A stretch of DNA of 64,000 bases from Bacteroidaceae bacterium (GCA_017962495.1 JAGCVH010000043.1:1-64000), one strand, 5' to 3'; numbered from the stretch's first letter, positions 27,607-36,852 are shown. Numbers and translations are program-made. Notes: generated by a model from the sequence alone, not told the origin.

Positions 27607-28500
27607 ATGAAAGCATTCGTTTTCCCTGGTCAGGGAGCTCAGTTCACAGGCATGGGTAAGGAACTCTATGAGACCTGCGAACAGGCAAAAGCCATTTTTG
27701 AGAAAGCCAATGAGATACTTGGCTTCCGCATCACCGACATTATGTTCGAAGGTACTGCCGACGAACTCAAGCAAACACGTGTCACCCAGCCTGCCGTTTT
27801 CCTTCATAGCGTGATTTCGGCTATTGCCATGGGTGATGAATTCCAGCCCGATATGGTTGGTGGTCATTCTCTTGGCGAATTCAGCGCTTTGGTTGCTGCT
27901 GGCGCTCTCGATTTTGAGGATGGACTTCGCCTTGTCTATGCCCGTGCTCAAGCCATGCAGAAGGCCTGCGAGGCTGTTCCTGGCACGATGGCAGCCATTA
28001 TCGGACTCGAAGATGAGGTTGTTGAGAAGGTTTGTGCAGAAGTGAGTGCCGAAGGTGGCGTAGTGGTTGCTGCCAACTACAATTGCCCAGGTCAGCTTGT
28101 CATTAGCGGTAGTGTGGAAGCCGTTGGAGAAGCATGCAATCGCCTGAAGGAGGCTGGTGCTAAGCGCGCCCTTCCCCTGCCCGTTGGTGGAGCATTTCAC
28201 TCCCCTCTCATGCAGCCAGCCAAGGATGAACTGCAGACAGCTATCGAGCAAACCACATTCCTCGCTCCTCGTTGCCCTATCTATCAGAATGTCGATGGCA
28301 AGGCTCACACCGATGCCGACGTGATCAAGCAGAACCTGATTGCTCAGCTCACAGCCAGCGTGCGTTGGACTCAGGAGGTGGAGAGCATGCTCGAGGCTGG
28401 TGCTACCGAGTTTGTTGAATGCGGACCTGGCAAAGCCCTGCAAGGCATGATAGCCAAGATTAGTCGTGGCCAAGAAAACATCATAGTTCGTGGAATATAA
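27607..28500 (+). CDS. fabD: Malonyl-CoA:ACP transacylase
   Basis: The product is 297 aa. It begins MKAFVFPGQGAQFTGMGKEL, has the nucleophile in GHSLGE (Ser88), and carries the later 'GGAFHSPLM' His segment. It loads malonyl groups on acyl-carrier protein for fatty-acid synthesis. I chose ATG 27607; the longer frame runs back through the promoter. The GH13 gene starts inside its last 11 bases. Confidence 0.95.
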   Translation: MKAFVFPGQGAQFTGMGKELYETCEQAKAIFEKANEILGFRITDIMFEGTADELKQTRVTQPAVFLHSVISAIAMGDEFQPDMVGGHSLGEFSALVAAGALDFEDGLRLVYARAQAMQKACEAVPGTMAAIIGLEDEVVEKVCAEVSAEGGVVVAANYNCPGQLVISGSVEAVGEACNRLKEAGAKRALPLPVGGAFHSPLMQPAKDELQTAIEQTTFLAPRCPIYQNVDGKAHTDADVIKQNLIAQLTASVRWTQEVESMLEAGATEFVECGPGKALQGMIAKISRGQENIIVRGI

Positions 28501-30265
28501 GAAAATCCTTTCCCTATTAATTCCTTTCGTCTGTCTTATCTCTTGTACGGTAGGACAGCGGGGAACAACGGACGAAGCAATGGAGCAATCACAGAAAATC
28601 ATTATCTATCAGGTGCTGCCCCGTCTCTTTGGCAACGATAATCGCACCTGCCAGTCATCTGGTACAAAACAAGTCAATGGTTGCGGTAAGCTTGACGATT
28701 TCACGCCTCGCGCCCTCGACCAAATCCGTAGTCTCGGAGCTACGCACATCTGGTATACCGGTGTCATTGAACACGCCACTCAGACCGACTATTCCCTCTT
28801 TGGTATTCGTGCCGACCATGGTGCAGTCGTTAAGGGTATTGCCGGTTCGCCTTATGCCATTCGCGACTATTACGACATCGACCCTGATCTTGCCACCAGC
28901 ATACCCGCTCGCATGGCAGAGTTCGAGGCTCTTGTTCGTCGCAGTCATGAGGCAGGATTGCGTGTTATCATCGACTTCGTGCCTAACCACGTTGCCCGTC
29001 AGTATCACAGCGATTGCCGTCCCGACGACGCCATCGACTTCGGAACTGCCGACGACACCACCCTTGCCTTCTCGCCTCAGAACAACTTCTATTATCTCCC
29101 TGGCGAGGAACTACATGTAGAGGGACTTGACCAGCAGGACTATTACGAGATGCCTGCGCGTGCTACTGGTAATGACCAGTTCACCTCGCATCCAAATCGT
29201 GACGACTGGTACGAGACCGTGAAACTTAACTATGGTGTCGATTATCTCAACAATCGCACGACACACTTCGACCCCGTGCCTCGCACCTGGAAGATGATGC
29301 TCCACATCCTTCAGTACTGGGCTTCTAAGGGTATCGACGGCTTCCGTTGCGACATGGCTGAGATGGTGCCTGTTGAGTTCTGGCGTTGGGCTATCACGCA
29401 GGTGAAGGCACAACATCCCGAAATCATCTTCATTGCTGAGATATATAATCCCCAGGCATATGCCACCTACATCCAGCAGGGACATTTCGACTATCTCTAT
29501 GATAAGGTAGGCATGTACGATTGCCTGCGTGCCGTTACTGAAGGCCGTCAGCCAGCTATGGATATCACGCAACAATGGCAGCAAACCGATTCCTTGCGTC
29601 CTCACATGCTCTATTTCCTCGAGAACCACGACGAGCAACGTCTTGCCAGCGACTTCTTCGCAGGCGATGCAGAAAAGGGCCGCCCAGCCATGATTATTGC
29701 CACTTGCCTTGGCACTAACCCTACTATGCTCTACTTTGGTCAGGAACTAGGTGAGCGCAGCATGGACACGGAAGGCTTCAGTGGACGCGATGGACGCACC
29801 ACCATCTTCGACTATTGGATGCTCGACAAGATACGTCGCTGGCGCAATGGCGGACGCTTTGACAACCGTCAGCTTACTCCCGACGAAGTATCTCTGCAGC
29901 AGTTCTATAGCCGATTGCTTAATCTGGCTAACTCAGAGTCCGTTCTCCGCGAAGGTGAAATGTACGACCTCATGTACGCCAATCTTCGCAACCCCAACTT
30001 CAATCCCGGCAAGCAATTCGCCTTTGTGCGTCGGCTGGGCAACGAGATTGTGCTTTGCGTGGTCAACTTCGACGATCAGGATGCAAACGTTAGCATCGAC
30101 ATTCCCGAACACCTCTTTGAGTTCTGGGGACTCTCGCAGGCCGATGAAGTGAATGCCGACGGACTGCTCACGGGTTGTCCCTTCCACATCTCCTTCTGCA
30201 CAGGCAAACCCACTCGCCTGCTCGTTCCCGCCAATAACGGACGTCTGCTCAAGTTCACGCTGTAG
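28490..30265 (+). CDS. GH13 alpha-amylase-family lipoprotein
   Basis: The product is 591 aa. It starts at GTG 28490, needed for the signal peptide (KKILSLLIPFVCLISC) whose lipobox Cys is near residue 19. The (beta/alpha)8 barrel has the four GH13 regions: 'VIIDFVPNH', nucleophile Asp in 'GFRCDMAE', acid/base Glu in 'IFIAEIYN' and 'ENHDEQR'. It should act on alpha-glucans at the cell envelope. It overlaps the fabD end by 11 bases and ends in an intrinsic terminator. Substrate specificity within GH13 is not evident. Confidence 0.92.
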   Translation: MEYKKILSLLIPFVCLISCTVGQRGTTDEAMEQSQKIIIYQVLPRLFGNDNRTCQSSGTKQVNGCGKLDDFTPRALDQIRSLGATHIWYTGVIEHATQTDYSLFGIRADHGAVVKGIAGSPYAIRDYYDIDPDLATSIPARMAEFEALVRRSHEAGLRVIIDFVPNHVARQYHSDCRPDDAIDFGTADDTTLAFSPQNNFYYLPGEELHVEGLDQQDYYEMPARATGNDQFTSHPNRDDWYETVKLNYGVDYLNNRTTHFDPVPRTWKMMLHILQYWASKGIDGFRCDMAEMVPVEFWRWAITQVKAQHPEIIFIAEIYNPQAYATYIQQGHFDYLYDKVGMYDCLRAVTEGRQPAMDITQQWQQTDSLRPHMLYFLENHDEQRLASDFFAGDAEKGRPAMIIATCLGTNPTMLYFGQELGERSMDTEGFSGRDGRTTIFDYWMLDKIRRWRNGGRFDNRQLTPDEVSLQQFYSRLLNLANSESVLREGEMYDLMYANLRNPNFNPGKQFAFVRRLGNEIVLCVVNFDDQDANVSIDIPEHLFEFWGLSQADEVNADGLLTGCPFHISFCTGKPTRLLVPANNGRLLKFTL

Positions 30266-30293
30266 AAGTGCTGCGAGATAAGTATCATACATT

Positions 30294-30326
30294 TGGGAGG
30301 CCCCATCACGAGGTCTCCCATTTTTT
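30294..30326 (+). terminator. Intrinsic terminator after the GH13 gene
   Basis: Stem TGGGAGGCC / GGTCTCCCA (one G-T pair) with a 9-base loop, followed by six T. Confidence 0.85.
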
Positions 30327-30370
30327 ATGAGCAGACGCTTAATGGCCTTGTAGAAGAGTATACATTCCTA

Positions 30371-30530
30371 TCTCAAATCTCAAATCTCAATTAAAAAAAG
30401 ATACCCTCTACATGGAAAACCTCTATTATATCTATTATAACTAATTAATAATCAATAATATATATAATAATAAATAGTATAATAGAGATTTGTATACCCC
30501 TTAAAATTTTAACTGAGATTTGAGATTGAG
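30371..30530. repeat. AT-rich inverted repeat built of TCTCAAA words
   Basis: TCTCAAATCTCAAATCTCAA at 30371 is matched in reverse complement by TGAGATTTGAGATTGAGA near 30513-30530, with about 110 bases of very AT-rich sequence between. Further GAGATT or AATCTC words recur to about 30815. No ORF or RNA gene was recognised in 30327-30841. Confidence 0.6.
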
Positions 30531-30841
30531 ATTGTATATATAATTGTTAATTATTTATTAATCAATGAGTTATATCTTCTTTACTAGGCATCTCAACATC
30601 AAAATACCTGTTTTAGGGCGTAATTGAGATTGATTTTCCCCTAAAAAAGTATCAAAAATCATGCTTTGAACGCTTGTTTTTATGATTATTTCTAGCGTTG
30701 GCGTATGAAATTGCGTTCTAAATTTTTGAACTTTTTTTCATTTATTTGAGATTATTTAGCCCAATATTGCATATCAAAGCCAATAAGTGAGATTAAATTT
30801 GGTCTTTTGCATCTCAAATATTACGATTTTTCCGATTCTTT

Positions 30842-30995
30842 GAGACAGAAACGGATGATAAACATGCGCTTGTGCAGTTGATACCGAACGCATATACATG
30901 CACTCACGAACGCTTATACAAGTGATGTCGAACACTTATACAAGCAATTATGAACGCATGTGCAAGCGAAGCTTAACATTTATGCATCCTACGAT
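30842..30995. repeat. 22-bp degenerate repeat array 3
   Basis: Units start at 30864, 30886, 30908, 30930, 30952 and 30974, with a weak one at 30842. Typical text is GAACGCTTATACAAG, with variants CATATACATG and CATGTGCAAG. It lies between the AT-rich stretch and the GH30 promoter. Confidence 0.8.
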
Positions 30996-31089
30996 GCCTT
31001 CTTTCATTAAATATATAGCATTCTTCTTGTTTATATGTTTCTTAATTGTTCAGTTTTATACACTTCGATGCGAAATTCTGCAAATAGTT

Positions 31090-31120
31090 TTTGCTTTTCA
31101 CTTGCTTATTTGTATTTTTG
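31090..31120 (+). promoter_or_regulatory. Promoter of the GH30 gene
   Basis: TTTG (31090-31093), 19 bases, TATTTTTG (31113-31120). The leader is about 18-20 nt. Confidence 0.75.
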
Positions 31121-31143
31121 CAAAGTCGAACAATCATTTTTGT

Positions 31144-32661
31144 ATGAAAAAGATTTTTACTTCTTTTGTGCTGCTGGCACTTGCCTTGACGGTTAAGGCA
31201 GCAACGGTGGTGGTGACGGTGAATAACTATCGCTACCAGACGATTACGGGCTTTGGTGCTGCTTGTTGCGACGGAGCTATGTGTCCCTTCGGCACTGACA
31301 CACAACCCGTGAAATTGCTCTATGGTCCCCGTTCTAAGGTGGGACTGAACATCATGCGCATGGAGATTTCGCCTAACTTCAAGGGTGATATTACTGCTGC
31401 GGACATAGGATGGGACACACCTTATGACTGGCAGGGTTCTGTTCCAAGTGCTCTTGAGGTTAAGAAACGTGGTGGTATCGTATTCGGTACGCCTTGGTCG
31501 CCCCCAGGTGAATACAAGACGAACGGAACGGCTCAGGGCGGTAATAGCGACGATCAGGGAAACCAGCGTGGCGAACTGCGTGAGGATTGCTACGAGAAGT
31601 TCTTCCCATGGCTAAACTCTTTCCTGAAATATATGAAGTCGAAGGGCGTGGATGTGGATGCTGTCTCAATCCAGAACGAACCCGACTGGTGGGTTAACTA
31701 TTCGGGTTGTCTCTACACACCGCAGCAACAGCTGAATCTCGTGAAGAACTACGCCCACATGCTGGACCGTGAGACCTACCCTGGCGTGCGTCTTATTAGT
31801 GCTGAACCCTTGGGCTTCGACCCTAAGTATTATACCCCGTTGATGAATGACGCAACGGCACGCGAACAAATCGACATCCTTGCGGGACACATCTACGGAC
31901 ACCCACCCTTGGGGAACATGAAGGAGGTTGCCACCACGGCTTCGAAGTACGGCAAAGAAGTGTGGATGACGGAGCACTCTTCGACGGATAACATCGGTAA
32001 CCGACTGCCTAACTGGCACGAACAACTGCTGTTTGCCGAGGAACTGAACGAATGCATGCTTGCTGGCTGCACGGGTTACATATATTGGTACATGCGTGCG
32101 CATTGGGCCTTCGTGGGTACGGGCGAATCAAAATACGGCTCTGCCAATAAGAAGAATCAACTTCTTCCTCGTGCCTATGTGATGTCGCACTTCGCGAAGC
32201 ATGTTACGGGTTCGACTCGACTTGGCACGAGAGCTAGTGTGTCTACCGGCACGGAATCGGCATTCGAGACTTCTGCCTACATCAAGGGCGACTCCATCAT
32301 TGTTATGGCCATCGACACTACTGCAAATGCTCGTGACATTAGGATTCGACTGCCCTTCGAGGTTATGAGTGGCATACACATTGTTTCCACATCCAACGAG
32401 TCGCTGTGTAAGCAATCAACAATCGAGATCGAAGAACCCACCAAGGACATAACTATTCCCATGCCAGAACGCAGCCTGAACACCTTCATCTTCATGATTT
32501 ACAACAAAGAAACGGGCATCCGTGAGGTGGAGAAACAAGAGAGTAACGAAATCGTGAGTGGCGAAAGTTATGACTTGCAAGGTCGTCCTTCTACCAAGTC
32601 GCGTGGCATCATTATTCAGAAGGGGAAAGACGGTAAAGTGAAGAAGGTCATAAAACGTTAA
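31144..32661 (+). CDS. GH30-family secreted glycosidase
   Basis: The product is 505 aa with signal peptide MKKIFTSFVLLALALTVKA. The TIM barrel starts with 'QTITGFGAACCDGA', with the acid/base in 'SIQNEPDW' (Glu about 179) and the nucleophile in 'WMTEHSS' (Glu about 276). The segment order resembles GH30 subfamily 8 (glucuronoxylanases) more than glucosylceramidases, but the substrate is not proven. The end, 'SYDLQGRPSTKSRGIIIQK', resembles the short C-terminal tail common in Prevotella secreted proteins, possibly a sorting signal. I start at ATG 31144 because the longer frame runs back through the promoter and a repeat array. Confidence 0.9.
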   Translation: MKKIFTSFVLLALALTVKAATVVVTVNNYRYQTITGFGAACCDGAMCPFGTDTQPVKLLYGPRSKVGLNIMRMEISPNFKGDITAADIGWDTPYDWQGSVPSALEVKKRGGIVFGTPWSPPGEYKTNGTAQGGNSDDQGNQRGELREDCYEKFFPWLNSFLKYMKSKGVDVDAVSIQNEPDWWVNYSGCLYTPQQQLNLVKNYAHMLDRETYPGVRLISAEPLGFDPKYYTPLMNDATAREQIDILAGHIYGHPPLGNMKEVATTASKYGKEVWMTEHSSTDNIGNRLPNWHEQLLFAEELNECMLAGCTGYIYWYMRAHWAFVGTGESKYGSANKKNQLLPRAYVMSHFAKHVTGSTRLGTRASVSTGTESAFETSAYIKGDSIIVMAIDTTANARDIRIRLPFEVMSGIHIVSTSNESLCKQSTIEIEEPTKDITIPMPERSLNTFIFMIYNKETGIREVEKQESNEIVSGESYDLQGRPSTKSRGIIIQKGKDGKVKKVIKR

Positions 32662-32662
32662 C

Positions 32663-32690
32663 CTCTCCTCGTCCCTCTTCCAAGGAAAAG
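32663..32690. repeat. Right-type fragment of the G/C-rich dispersed repeat
   Basis: CTCGTCCCTCTTCCAAGG resembles the start of the right inverted repeat at 35903 (CTCGTCCCTCCCTCGGGAGG). It begins right after the GH30 stop. Confidence 0.4.
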
Positions 32691-32712
32691 TTAAATCAAT
32701 TCAGATAGAAAT

Positions 32713-32750
32713 AAGAAAGGCGGCCCACTTCATGTGAGTCGCCTTCTTTA
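32713..32750 (+). terminator. Probable terminator after the GH30 gene
   Basis: AAGGCG / CGCCTT stem around a 17-base loop with an inner CAC/GTG, followed by TCTTTATG. Confidence 0.6.
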
Positions 32751-32780
32751 TGTGATTTATAATGTATTTGTTTGGTTTTA

Positions 32781-32816
32781 GCCTTTCCAATTCTCTCCCT
32801 CACGGGGAAAGTAAGG
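32781..32816. repeat. Left-type fragment of the G/C-rich dispersed repeat
   Basis: CTCTCCCTCACGGGGAAAG lies just past the sulfotransferase stop. It resembles the elements at 18191 and 35433. Confidence 0.45.
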
Positions 32817-32844
32817 ATTCATTTTAACTTTTAATAGGTATGAC

Positions 32845-33966
32845 CTATATCCTCTCATAACCCCATTGGTCGAGGATTGGTCCCCAGGCATCGTTGACGA
32901 GTTGGATTGTACGCGGGTCGTACTGATACTTATTCTTCTTGTATCCACGCTTGCCCTCGATGTATTTCTCGATATTCGGACGGGCTTCTTCCCAACCAGG
33001 CAGAGATAGCTCACGATAAAGGCGTTCGGCAAGTCCCATAGCATCGGCCTCCACATCCTCGAAGCGAATCTCCACGAGGTTGCCCTTCGGGATGTATTTC
33101 TTCTGTTCCTGATAGGCATCGTGCAGTTCCACATAATTACGAAGGATGTTGCGTTCCATCTGGTCGAGGGGTATGGAGTGCAGTTCGAGTGGAGCAATGG
33201 TGTTGGTGAAGAACGAGCGTGAAGACTCAAACACGGTGTAGGGATTACGCATAAGATAGATGAACTTGGCGTTGGGGAACATCTCCACAAGCGTCTTTAT
33301 CTTACCCGTGTGAGGGGGATTCTTCGAGAGATACTGGGCGTCCTTAACCTCGCGACGCGAGTTCCACATCGATACCTTCACAAGCTTCATAAACTTGTCT
33401 TTGAAGTCCTCAATCTCCTCCTCGGTGGCCTTCTTCATGGTGAGGAAACGGTCGCAGTATTCCTGCATGCGTTCGGGGTAGAACCAGAAGAGGTAGTAGG
33501 ATGTCGGACAGGTGTTCTGCAAAGCAAACTCCTCCTCTTGTGGCAGATCGGGCGCCAGCTCCATATTGTCGGTAGGACGATGACTGGGCATGAGCCACCC
33601 CATGACAGGCTTGAAGAGCCATTGCATGGCCATCATGTAGTGTGGGAACACGGTCTGATAAGTGGTGGTGTAGCCAAAGCGAGGGTCTTGTGCCAAGATA
33701 TTGTGAACGAAGGTCGTACCTGAGCGCCAATGGCCAAGGATGAACACAGGGTCGTGCTCAAGCGGTTGGTTGGCAAGTAGTTTCTTGTATTTGCGTTCTT
33801 GCAAGGGAACGGCAACGCTCAGCAGGCGACAAATGGCTTTCGTGAGTCGGTATTTTGTCTTTTTTTCCTTGGCTATGTGTTGTCCTTCAGTTACTGCCTT
33901 AAATGTTTTCCAGTCGGCACCAACAAGTGTGTTGACAGGAAGTTTGCTAAATTCAATTAGTCCCAT
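32845..33966 (-). CDS. PAPS-dependent sulfotransferase
   Basis: The product is 373 aa. The 5'-phosphosulfate loop is 'FILGHWRSGTTFVHN' (residues 75-89) and the 3'-phosphate-binding segment is 'YLMRNPYTVFESSRSF' around residue 240. The family moves sulfonate from PAPS to hydroxyl groups; there is no signal peptide, so it acts in the cytosol. It is the last gene after cysC-cysD-cysN, which make PAPS. As I recall, the same combination forms the Bacteroides thetaiotaomicron BT_0412-BT_0416 cluster that sulfonates cholesterol and other sterols. The acceptor here is inferred, not shown. Confidence 0.88.
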   Translation of the reverse strand: MGLIEFSKLPVNTLVGADWKTFKAVTEGQHIAKEKKTKYRLTKAICRLLSVAVPLQERKYKKLLANQPLEHDPVFILGHWRSGTTFVHNILAQDPRFGYTTTYQTVFPHYMMAMQWLFKPVMGWLMPSHRPTDNMELAPDLPQEEEFALQNTCPTSYYLFWFYPERMQEYCDRFLTMKKATEEEIEDFKDKFMKLVKVSMWNSRREVKDAQYLSKNPPHTGKIKTLVEMFPNAKFIYLMRNPYTVFESSRSFFTNTIAPLELHSIPLDQMERNILRNYVELHDAYQEQKKYIPKGNLVEIRFEDVEADAMGLAERLYRELSLPGWEEARPNIEKYIEGKRGYKKNKYQYDPRTIQLVNDAWGPILDQWGYERI

Positions 33967-34006
33967 TCTTTATTTGACAAATTGACAATTACACAATTCA
34001 TTAGCC

Positions 34007-35506
34007 TTAGGCCTTTTCAACCTTAATCTCAATTCCTTGTCGGCTCAACTCCTTGACAGCCTTGTCGATGGCCTCATAGTGTTCTTGACCGATGCCAAGG
34101 GCTGGCAAGTTGAGCGTGGGAACATCCAAGACATTAATCTCGCCCTCTTCAAGTGGACGGATAATCATACCCACAGCTGAGGTGTTGTTCGTGATTGGGT
34201 CGATAAGGATGAATGCTCCTGTTGCCCTGTTCTGCTTGTAGGCATCAAAGAAGAGAGTCTTGGCTGTGGTAATGCGAACGCAACCAATCTCGTTGAGTTG
34301 GAAGTCACGACCTTCCTGACGCTCCATTGTGTTCACATCTACTCGATATTCAATATCGTCGATGCTTGCTCGAGTGGTGTTGGTATTGTGCTTCAGGAAG
34401 AACTGCTTCGTGCGGTCCATAGGCTCTTCGTCCATCCATACGAGCATGGTCTGGAACGAACGCCCGATGTGAGGCAAGTTATCGGGATGAACAATCATCT
34501 CACCACGACTGATGTCGATTTCATCCTCCAGACAGAGCGTAACACTTTGTGGGCAGAATGCCTCTTCGAGTTCGCCTTCGTAGGTGACGATGCTCTTCAC
34601 GCGGCTACGCTTCATCGATGGCAGGGCAACCACTTCGTCGCCTTTGTAAATGACACCGCTTGCTACCTTGCCACAGAATCCGCGGAAGTCGAGGTTCGGA
34701 CGTAATACATACTGCACTGGATAGCGGAAGTCATGCATATTGCGGTCGTGATGGATGGGTACTGTCTCCAGATAGTCGAGCAACGACTGGCCCTTGTACC
34801 AAGGCGTGCGCGAACTTGTTTCCACCACATTATCGCCTTCTTTGGCAGAGATGGGGAAACAGGTTACATCATCGATGCCCAATTGTTCTGTGAGTGCAAG
34901 GTATTCCTTCTTGATGCAGTTGAACACTTGTTCGTCGAAGTCCACGAGGTCCATCTTGTTTACTGCCAACACAATATGCTTGATTCCCAAAAGTGAAACC
35001 AAGAAGGTGTGACGGCGCGTCTGAGTGATGATGCCATTACGAGCATCTACCAGAATTATGGCAAGATTGGCCGTAGAGCCGCCCGTAATCATGTTGCGGG
35101 TATATTGTTCGTGACCCGGAGTGTCGGCAATGATGAACTTGCGCTGGTTGGTGGAGAAGTAACGGTAAGCCACATCAATGGTGATACCTTCCTCGCGCTC
35201 AGCCTTTAGACCGTCTAACAGCAGGGCATAGTCAATCTCCCCTGCCCCGGCATTACCTACGCGCTTTGAGTCGCGCTCAAGGGCTTGAAGTTGGTCTTCA
35301 TAAAGTTTCTTTGAGTCGAAGAGCAGGCGTCCTATGAGTGTGCTCTTGCCGTCGTCCACACTTCCTGCCGTCAGTAATCGAAGCAAATCCTTTTTCTCAT
35401 CGGCATCAAGGAATGCTTTTATATCAATACCGACCCCATCCCCTTTCCCTTCCCGAGGGAAGGGAGTATTTGCAGATAAGTCCATGTTATTTCTGTTATT
35501 ATCCAT
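34007..35506 (-). CDS. cysN: Sulfate adenylyltransferase GTPase subunit
   Basis: The product is 499 aa. It has the GTPase motifs GSVDDGKS (residues 48-55), '[12 protein letters not shown]' and 'NKMDLVDF', then elongation-factor-like beta barrels. It couples GTP hydrolysis to APS formation with CysD. It has no fused CysC domain. The first about 27 residues are unusual: the expected start near '[15 protein letters not shown]' is preceded by '[14 protein letters not shown]', which is encoded by the left inverted repeat of the DUF559 element. The ATG at 35506 lies 4 bases after the DUF559 stop, so translation may be coupled. Confidence 0.95.
   Translation of the reverse strand: MDNNRNNMDLSANTPFPREGKGDGVGIDIKAFLDADEKKDLLRLLTAGSVDDGKSTLIGRLLFDSKKLYEDQLQALERDSKRVGNAGAGEIDYALLLDGLKAEREEGITIDVAYRYFSTNQRKFIIADTPGHEQYTRNMITGGSTANLAIILVDARNGIITQTRRHTFLVSLLGIKHIVLAVNKMDLVDFDEQVFNCIKKEYLALTEQLGIDDVTCFPISAKEGDNVVETSSRTPWYKGQSLLDYLETVPIHHDRNMHDFRYPVQYVLRPNLDFRGFCGKVASGVIYKGDEVVALPSMKRSRVKSIVTYEGELEEAFCPQSVTLCLEDEIDISRGEMIVHPDNLPHIGRSFQTMLVWMDEEPMDRTKQFFLKHNTNTTRASIDDIEYRVDVNTMERQEGRDFQLNEIGCVRITTAKTLFFDAYKQNRATGAFILIDPITNNTSAVGMIIRPLEEGEINVLDVPTLNLPALGIGQEHYEAIDKAVKELSRQGIEIKVEKA
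35433..35467. repeat. Left inverted repeat of the DUF559 element
   Basis: 35 bases rich in C then G, read through in frame by cysN as [13 protein letters not shown]. Confidence 0.65.
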
Positions 35507-35510
35507 TCTG

Positions 35511-35879
35511 TTATAATGCTTTATTTATTATATTCAATACTTCTTCTATATTATTGAGAACTTTTTGATTTTCAAAACGAATCACTTGAAAGCCTAACCT
35601 CGATAAGGCCATTGTTCTATCAAGATCATTCATTTGCTGTTCTTCTTCATAATGGTAGTCCCCATCAAGTTCTATAACTAGTTTCTTCTCCAAACATACA
35701 AAGTCTACGATATAATCTCCAATAATATGTTGTCGATTAAACTTGACTCCTAATTGCTTTTTTCTTATATGATACCATAAATACTTTTCTGCTTCAGTTG
35801 GAAAGTCTTTATGTTTCCTAGATAGTTCCTTAAGCAGCAAGTATCTGTCAGGCGAAGCTGTATTGTATTTGTAATTCAC
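35511..35879 (-). CDS. DUF559 endonuclease-like protein
   Basis: The product is 122 aa, full length for the family, which belongs to the PD-(D/E)XK/Vsr-like nuclease superfamily. Visible signatures are '[20 protein letters not shown]', 'GDYIVDFVC', '[12 protein letters not shown]' (Glu-x-Asp-Gly-x-x-His) and '[14 protein letters not shown]'. The start is GTG 35879, because an in-frame stop lies six bases upstream. The gene is clearly more AT-rich than cysD and cysN on either side and is framed by inverted repeats, so it is probably an insertion. Cellular role is unknown; mobility or repeat maintenance is inference. Confidence 0.85.
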   Translation of the reverse strand: MNYKYNTASPDRYLLLKELSRKHKDFPTEAEKYLWYHIRKKQLGVKFNRQHIIGDYIVDFVCLEKKLVIELDGDYHYEEEQQMNDLDRTMALSRLGFQVIRFENQKVLNNIEEVLNIINKAL

Positions 35880-35902
35880 TAATTATTATTATGCTTACCC
35901 TT

Positions 35903-35939
35903 ACTCGTCCCTCCCTCGGGAGGGGTTTGGGGGTGGGGT
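35903..35939. repeat. Right inverted repeat of the DUF559 element
   Basis: 37 bases; palindrome CCTCCCTCGGGAGG followed by GGTTTGGGGGTGGGGT, ending 4 bases before the cysD stop codon on the opposite strand. Confidence 0.65.
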
Positions 35940-35943
35940 CTCC

Positions 35944-36852
35944 TTAGAAGTATCCCTCCCTCTTCTTTTGCTCCATCGAAGCTTCTTGGTCGAAGTCGAT
36001 AACGCGGGTTGTGCGCTCGCTCTTGGTAGTAGTCATCATCTCTTCAACAATCTCTTCGATGGTCGAAGCAGTTGACTCTACAGCACCGGTCAAAGGCCAG
36101 CAACCAAGCGTGCGGAAGCGAACCATGCGAGGATGAATCTTCGGCACGAGTTCCTTGGGCAAGCGGTCGTCATCGGCCATAATCAGGTTGCCGTCAATCT
36201 CCACACAAGGCCTTTCTTTAGCATAATATAGAGGAACGATGGGTATCTTCTCGAGACGAATGTATTGCCAGATATCCAACTCTGTCCAGTTCGACAAAGG
36301 GAAGACGCGAATGGACTCACCCTTATGCACACGCGAGTTGTAGATGTCCCACAACTCCGGACGCTGGTTCTTAGGATCCCATTGGTTGAACTTATCACGG
36401 AAGGAGAAGATTCGTTCCTTGGCACGACTCTTTTCCTCGTCTCGGCGAGCGCCACCAAACGCAGCATCGAACTTGTACTTATTCAGGGCGTCCAACAAAG
36501 CTTTGGTCTTCATGAGGTCGGTATGTACCTTACTTCCATGAGTAAACGGACCTACGCCCTGACGGAAGGCTTCCATATTGGATTCGACGATGAGATTCCA
36601 TCCGTGTTCTTTTGCATACGAGTCACGAAACTCTATCATTTCGCGGAACTTCCATTTCGAATCGATGTGCATCAAAGGGAAAGGTACTTTGCCAGGGGCA
36701 AAAGCCTTCTCTGCCAAGCGTACCATCACACTTGAGTCCTTGCCTATGCTATAGAGCATGACAGGATTTTCAAACTCTGCAGCAACCTCGCGGATAATGT
36801 GTATTGACTCCGCTTCCAGTTCCTGAAGGTGAGATAAACTATATTCTTTCAT
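35944..36852 (-). CDS. cysD: Sulfate adenylyltransferase small subunit
   Basis: The product is 302 aa. It is a PP-loop ATP pyrophosphatase with '[18 protein letters not shown]' near residue 35, '[17 protein letters not shown]' and the characteristic end '[10 protein letters not shown]'. With CysN it makes adenosine-5'-phosphosulfate from sulfate and ATP. It overlaps cysC by four bases. The usual direct junction with cysN is broken by the DUF559 element. Confidence 0.96.
   Translation of the reverse strand: MKEYSLSHLQELEAESIHIIREVAAEFENPVMLYSIGKDSSVMVRLAEKAFAPGKVPFPLMHIDSKWKFREMIEFRDSYAKEHGWNLIVESNMEAFRQGVGPFTHGSKVHTDLMKTKALLDALNKYKFDAAFGGARRDEEKSRAKERIFSFRDKFNQWDPKNQRPELWDIYNSRVHKGESIRVFPLSNWTELDIWQYIRLEKIPIVPLYYAKERPCVEIDGNLIMADDDRLPKELVPKIHPRMVRFRTLGCWPLTGAVESTASTIEEIVEEMMTTTKSERTTRVIDFDQEASMEQKKREGYF

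Larger units (their letters stand above)
35433..35939 (-). mobile_element. 507-bp element: DUF559 gene between inverted repeats
   Basis: The left end, 35433-35467, begins ACCCCATCCCC and holds the palindrome TTCCCGAGGGAA. The right end, 35903-35939, ends GGGTTTGGGGGTGGGGT and holds CCTCCCTCGGGAGG. The reverse complement of the left end aligns to the right end with about 25 of 31 bases identical in the main block. Between them sits one AT-rich DUF559 gene. The element separates cysD from cysN, which are normally adjacent. I could not identify a clear target-site duplication. Confidence 0.6.

Noticed and set aside
27571..28602. Minus-strand frame of 343 codons opposite fabD
   Set aside because: Covers the fabD promoter and gene; no motif and no plausible start signal.
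30898..31143. N-terminal extension of the GH30 protein
   Set aside because: It would translate a repeat array and the promoter; the signal peptide begins at 31144.
35880..35943. Simple intrinsic terminator after cysD
   Set aside because: The palindrome CCTCCCTCGGGAGG is not followed by a U-run on the minus strand, and it pairs in sequence with the repeat on the far side of the DUF559 gene.
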